This document shows positions 60,434 through 64,000 of a stretch of 64,000 nucleotides of DNA, piece by piece. Origin of the DNA: JBCDGZ01 sp038750655 (GTDB taxonomy: Bacteria; Bacteroidota; Bacteroidia; Chitinophagales; Saprospiraceae). A model generated the notes under the pieces. The model did not search any database. It was given only the letters and a program-made list of their open reading frames with translations, and was not told the origin of the DNA. How positions within the stretch are numbered: the stretch's first letter is position 1; each line of letters starts with the position of its first letter. Location of the stretch: the NCBI GenBank assembly GCA_038750655.1, contig JBCDGZ010000018.1, positions 1 to 64,000 of the forward strand. Reading direction: 5' to 3'. A program made the translations under genes and the position numbers.

Positions 60434-62356
60434 ATGTCCGGGATTGCGGGCATAGTGAGCAGTGAGCGCCGGGATTCGACGGCTTTGTGTGAGGGAGTGG
60501 AGAAAATGCTGAAGGCCCTTCGTCACCGAGGGAGAGCAGCGCGGAGGATACTTTTGGAGCAAAAGGAGGGAGGGCCCCGGCAACTGGTTGATTTTCAACC
60601 CGCTCATGATCTTTCGGCCTCTAAATTGGCCTTGGGGCAAGTTTATCGCTCCACCCAACAGACCTATCAAATTTATAGTGATCCTAGTCAAAATTACTGG
60701 ATTGTACTAGATGGGGCCATCTACAATGCTGCTGCCATCAAAACCGAGCTACAGCCTCAGCGGACCGTAGGCCCTTGCGAGCAAGACGCCGAAATGCTCC
60801 TACAGGCTTACCTCCAATGGGGGCCCGACTGCCTACGTCGCCTTAACGGCCGCTGGGCCTTCGTCATCTGGGATCGCCAGCAACAACAACTCTTCGGCAG
60901 TCGAGACCGCACCGGCGTCAAACCCTTCTACTATTACCAAAGAAACCATCAGTGGGCCTTCGCCTCCGAGCAAAAAGCCCTGCTCAAGCTGCCCTTCGTC
61001 GATGCCCAGCTTGACCCTTCCGCCGCCTTTGACCTCCTAGTGCTCAACACCGTCCCCTCCGCCCCCGACTTCTTCGCCAACATAAAAGTCTTACCCCCCG
61101 CCCATTACTTCACCCTGGACCTAAACACCCTGCAACTGGACATCCAGCCCTATTTCCAATCCACCATTAACCGCGACATCCCACCCTACAAAGAAGCCGA
61201 CTTCCAAAATCATGTCCACGAAGTCAAAGCATTGGTCGAACGGGCCGTCGCCCTACGCCTGCGCAATCCGCAGCGCACTGGTGCCTTACTCAGCGGCGGG
61301 CTGGACAGCTCCGTACTCATCGACTGCTACCGTCGCCTACAGCCTTCGGCCCCCATCCAAGCCTTCACCACCTGGTTCGACGAGCCGGGCCTGGACGAGA
61401 GCCCCTGGGCCAAGCAGATGGCCGAGGCCGTCCGTGCCGACTGGCAGCGCACCAGCCCCAGCTTTGAGCAATTCCGCGATAGCCTGGAAACATTAGCCTA
61501 CTGCCAGGACAGCCCGCTGACTTCAACGGGCACCTTTGCTCAATTCAGCGCCATGCAGCTGGCTGCCGAGCAGGGTATGGCCTATGTGCTGGATGGCCAG
61601 GGGGCAGATGCCCTCTTTGCGGGCCACCTACCGCATCAGTCGGCCGCCTGGCTGGGCCTCATTTCTCGATTTCGCCTGCGGCAGCTGCTGAAGGAGTTCC
61701 AGCAGTTTGGTGGCTTGGGCAAGGGGCTGCGCTATCTGGCCCGCAACCTGGCCAAGTACAGCGTACTCCCCGCCATGCCGATGGCCATCAAGCGTTTCTT
61801 CGACCAGCGCTATTTTGGGGAATTATCGCTGTTTCAGCCCGATTTTATCGAGCAGCAATCCCATCGCTACGACCAGTACCGCGACAATGGGATGGCCGAT
61901 TTGAACAGTATGCTGGGGCAGGCCTACTTTGGCGCGGGGATGCAATATTTGCTCAAATGCGTGGACCGCTCCTCGATGTGGCACGGCGTGGAGGCCCTCA
62001 CGCCCTACGCTGATGACCTGGATTTGATGACCCGGCTGTTTGAGATTCCGGGGCCGTACAAGGTGCGGGAGGGCGTCAGCAAGCGGCTCTTGCGGGAGGC
62101 CTTCCGGGCTTCGCTGCCGCCGGCCATTGTGGATCGGAGTGATAAAATGGCCTTGGCCAGTCCGAATAACCGCTGGCTGGGACTGCTGCTGGACGACCTC
62201 CGGCAGCTGATCAGTGCGCAGGACGAGCAAGTATTCCGTAAAGCGGAGCTGCTGCGCCGCCTGGATCAGTTGCTGAAGCTGGATCGCCCGCAGGAGAATT
62301 ACCGACTGTTTAAGTATGCGGGTTTTGTGCTTTGGCGCAAGGTGTTTGGGGTTTAG
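60434..62356 (+). CDS. Asparagine-synthetase-like protein with degenerate glutaminase domain
   Basis: A 640-residue protein of class II asparagine synthetase architecture. The glutaminase domain starts MSGIAGIVSS, so the nucleophile Cys2 of MCGIAGI is Ser, and the glutamine-binding NGEIYN reads DGAIYN near residue 95; glutamine hydrolysis is not expected. The synthetase half has an intact PP-loop LLSGGLDSSVL with Ser287-Gly-Gly-Leu-Asp-Ser292 and VLDGQGADALFAG near 387. It could use free ammonia or another amine on an acid group, as in amide-forming relatives (beta-lactam synthetase, lasso peptide and polysaccharide amidation enzymes). Its neighbours are a saccharopine-dehydrogenase-like enzyme and a flippase. 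The start ATG lies one base after the preceding stop. Confidence 0.87.
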   Translation: MSGIAGIVSSERRDSTALCEGVEKMLKALRHRGRAARRILLEQKEGGPRQLVDFQPAHDLSASKLALGQVYRSTQQTYQIYSDPSQNYWIVLDGAIYNAAAIKTELQPQRTVGPCEQDAEMLLQAYLQWGPDCLRRLNGRWAFVIWDRQQQQLFGSRDRTGVKPFYYYQRNHQWAFASEQKALLKLPFVDAQLDPSAAFDLLVLNTVPSAPDFFANIKVLPPAHYFTLDLNTLQLDIQPYFQSTINRDIPPYKEADFQNHVHEVKALVERAVALRLRNPQRTGALLSGGLDSSVLIDCYRRLQPSAPIQAFTTWFDEPGLDESPWAKQMAEAVRADWQRTSPSFEQFRDSLETLAYCQDSPLTSTGTFAQFSAMQLAAEQGMAYVLDGQGADALFAGHLPHQSAAWLGLISRFRLRQLLKEFQQFGGLGKGLRYLARNLAKYSVLPAMPMAIKRFFDQRYFGELSLFQPDFIEQQSHRYDQYRDNGMADLNSMLGQAYFGAGMQYLLKCVDRSSMWHGVEALTPYADDLDLMTRLFEIPGPYKVREGVSKRLLREAFRASLPPAIVDRSDKMALASPNNRWLGLLLDDLRQLISAQDEQVFRKAELLRRLDQLLKLDRPQENYRLFKYAGFVLWRKVFGV

Positions 62357-62386
62357 ATTGTGCGACTTATTCCCTACTTTTGGGGG

Positions 62387-63706
62387 ATGCCGTCAAGCCT
62401 ATTGCAAGGACTCAATCGCTACATCAATACGGTTAATGCGATGCAGTTTTTCCAGCTGTTTCGCTTTGGTACCGCCATTTTGATCAGTATTTTGCTGACC
62501 AAGAGCAGCCTGACGACGGCCGAGATTGCGGTTTATGAATGGCTGCTGTTTATTGGAACGGCGCTCAGTTTTTTTTGGGTCAATGCCTTTTTGGAGGCTT
62601 TGCTGCCGCTTTATCCAGAGCGGGATGCCGAAGGCCAGCGGGTGTTATTTTTCCAGGCCTTTTGTTGGTTTGGGGGGATGAGTCTCTTGTTGGTGGGCTT
62701 GCTTTGGGGGGTGCAGGCGTGGGCACTCCCGTTGCTGACGGGCCGTTCGGATTTGCCTTTCTTTCATTATTATTTACTCTTTTTGCTCTTCAACTTACCT
62801 ACAGTATTAATTGAATATATTTATCTGTTGCGCAAGCAGTCACAGGCGATTTTGCTTTATGGAGCTTTGGCTTTTGGAGGGTATTTGGTGGCGGTGCTGC
62901 TGCCGATATTTGCGGGCTGGGGTTTGGAGAAGAGCTTGCAGGGGATGGTGCTGGTGGGAGCGGCGAAGTTGCTTTGGTTATTGGTGTTGTTACTGCGTTA
63001 TGCGAAGGTAAAGTGGGAGTGGGAGGGCTTTCGGGCCTACTTGGCCCTGGGAGTACCCTTGGTGGCGTATGCGATGGTGGGGGGCTTTGCCAATATCTTT
63101 GATAGCTGGCTGGTGGGGTGGAGCTTTGCGGAGGAGGAGGCTTTTGCGGTGTTTCGCTACGGGGCGCGGGAGCTGCCTTTGGCGACAGCTTTGGTTGGCG
63201 GATTGTATACGGCTATGGTTCCGGAGGTCGCCGTCAATTTGGAGCGAGCGATGGGGATGATCAAAGAAAAATCGCGACGGATGTATCACTGGCTATTTCC
63301 CGTCTCCATCTTGCTGATGCTCAGCAGCGACTACCTATTTCCCCTCATTTTCAATCCTGATTTTGCCGAAAGCGCCACCATCTTCAAAGTCTATCTACTC
63401 GCCCTGATCAGCCGCGCCCTTTTGCCCTACACCCTGATGATGGGCCTCAAACAAACCCGTCCCATTCTCCTTATTTCCATCTTGGAAATGCTGGTCAATA
63501 TCGGTTTGAGCCTCTGGCTGGTTCAGGTTTTTGGACTGCCCGGCATTGCCTTGGCCACCGTTATCGCCTATCTGTTCGAAAAACTAGCGATGATTGGCTG
63601 GCTAAAGATCAAATTCGGCATAGCTCCGAGTGCCTACACCGATTTTGGGTGGTATTGGGGCTACGGGCTACTACTGCTCTTGTCCTTCTTCTTCGGAATT
63701 AAATAA
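62387..63706 (+). CDS. Polysaccharide flippase (Wzx/MATE-like) membrane protein
   Basis: A 439-residue membrane protein from ATG 62387 (a GTG at 62360 would add nine residues) with 11-14 hydrophobic segments and an N-terminal amphipathic start (RYINTVNAMQFFQLFRFGTAILISILL), as in the Wzx/polysaccharide transport family. Conserved positions include FRYGARELPLATALVGGLYTAMVPEVA near 260 and PEFDAESATIFKVYLLALISRALLPYTLMMGLKQ-like segment near 335. It probably moves lipid-linked oligosaccharides or similar glycolipids across the inner membrane. Its 3' end overlaps the next convergent gene by 36 bases. Operon mates are a saccharopine-dehydrogenase-like enzyme and an asparagine-synthetase-like enzyme. 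Confidence 0.85.
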   Translation: MPSSLLQGLNRYINTVNAMQFFQLFRFGTAILISILLTKSSLTTAEIAVYEWLLFIGTALSFFWVNAFLEALLPLYPERDAEGQRVLFFQAFCWFGGMSLLLVGLLWGVQAWALPLLTGRSDLPFFHYYLLFLLFNLPTVLIEYIYLLRKQSQAILLYGALAFGGYLVAVLLPIFAGWGLEKSLQGMVLVGAAKLLWLLVLLLRYAKVKWEWEGFRAYLALGVPLVAYAMVGGFANIFDSWLVGWSFAEEEAFAVFRYGARELPLATALVGGLYTAMVPEVAVNLERAMGMIKEKSRRMYHWLFPVSILLMLSSDYLFPLIFNPDFAESATIFKVYLLALISRALLPYTLMMGLKQTRPILLISILEMLVNIGLSLWLVQVFGLPGIALATVIAYLFEKLAMIGWLKIKFGIAPSAYTDFGWYWGYGLLLLLSFFFGIK

Positions 63707-64000
63707 GCGCCTCATATCGATAGTAGAATCTGGATTGACCTGTTGAAAGACAATGTTCCCTCCAAAGAGGCTGTCCAAGTCAAAAGATATGGGACGTTTT
63801 CCCCCAACTTGGTTACGAATGCGTACCACCACTCGGTCAATAGCGATGGCCCTGCCTTGCACAATATCGAAGCTATCCTGCTGATTTTTCGCTTTGACGA
63901 GTTCCAGGGCTTCCCCTCTGTTTCGCTTGAGAAATTTTTGATCAGTTTTGGTTTTAAATCTTCTGGACCAATCAAAATCGATAGAGTCGGCCACTGATCG
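63671..64000 (-). CDS. Partial hypothetical protein (5' end outside window)
   Basis: The frame runs to the window edge without a certain start; a GTG at 63994 could be a start, but the frame stays open beyond it (RSVADSIDFDWSRR). The visible 107 residues are mostly charged, with beta-like strands such as VVVRIRNQVGGKRPISFDLDSLFGGNIVFQQV and an acidic C-terminus ending EEEGQEQ. I do not recognise it. The C-terminal 12 codons overlap the flippase gene on the opposite strand. Other frames over this stretch (a plus-strand frame and a second minus frame) look like shadows. Confidence 0.5.
   Translation of the reverse strand, partial: RSVADSIDFDWSRRFKTKTDQKFLKRNRGEALELVKAKNQQDSFDIVQGRAIAIDRVVVRIRNQVGGKRPISFDLDSLFGGNIVFQQVNPDSTIDMRRLFNSEEEGQEQ

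Noticed and set aside
63743..63997. An 84-codon plus-strand frame at the window edge
   Set aside because: It lies opposite the better-looking minus-strand partial gene, and its translation has no domain-like pattern.

Overview
The window looks like chromosome from a free-living Bacteroidota, most likely of the Saprospiria (Lewinella/Haliscomenobacter-like) lineage. The signs are at least five secreted proteins with type IX secretion (T9SS) C-terminal sorting domains, a PorP/SprF outer-membrane protein, many Bacteroidota -7 boxes of the form TAnnTTTG, lack of Shine-Dalgarno-type leaders, YtxJ, HscA-like Hsp70 and RibB-type housekeeping genes, and the dockerin-like module frequent in secreted Saprospiria proteins. 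The lineage is an inference from gene content. I see no rRNA, tRNA, CRISPR array, prophage or transposase gene.

Layout. 1-3.2 kb: metallo-beta-lactamase-fold hydrolase, small lipoprotein, small basic protein and a queuosine-precursor-type transporter, with two palindromic intergenic elements. 3.3-6.9 kb: HscA-like chaperone and an oligopeptide-type solute-binding lipoprotein. 6.9-21.9 kb: a secreted thioredoxin-fold/dockerin/cohesin protein, LipB, four small or housekeeping genes, an M50-like membrane protease, two adjacent giant beta-propeller T9SS proteins, and a TIR-like/TPR/SDR fusion protein. 22-28.2 kb (minus): TlpA-like lipoprotein, Tudor-like protein, M23 peptidase, membrane protein and a third propeller T9SS protein. 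28.4-34.7 kb: DAACS symporter, MnmD, YtxJ, a 52-residue lipoprotein, Mpl, a DUF389 membrane protein and LolD. 34.8-38.8 kb: a 1126-residue ThuA/sugar-dehydrogenase/cytochrome lipoprotein that appears to sit inside a duplicated intergenic segment, then a cupin. 39-43.3 kb: two glycosyltransferases, a RibB protein with a degenerate RibA half, and a VTC-domain protein, tightly packed. 43.3-50.1 kb: PorP/SprF, NlpC/P60 peptidase, a previously unlisted 43-residue double-glycine-leader peptide, cystathionine beta-synthase, LysM/RlpA-like protein, KdsB and a Nudix hydrolase. 50.1-58.5 kb: secreted SGNH hydrolase, NarL-type response regulator, secreted propeller, lipoprotein and a one-piece periplasmic-propeller histidine kinase. 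58.4-64 kb: cytidine deaminase, then a saccharopine-dehydrogenase-like / asparagine-synthetase-like / flippase operon and the tail of a gene running off the window.

How it fits together. Much of the window serves the cell surface: T9SS cargo and a T9SS-associated porin-like protein, peptidoglycan recycling and turnover (Mpl, M23, NlpC/P60, LysM/RlpA-like), LPS (KdsB), lipoprotein sorting (LolD), and polysaccharide synthesis/export (GTs, flippase). Points that deserve a second look are the TIR-like/TPR/SDR fusion, the orphan double-glycine peptide, the RibB protein whose GTP-cyclohydrolase half has lost its zinc and catalytic residues, the asparagine-synthetase-like protein that has lost its glutaminase nucleophile, the dockerin-plus-cohesin modules in cis on two different secreted heads, and several MITE-like inverted repeats. 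All functional calls rest on motif recognition by eye; no database search was possible.
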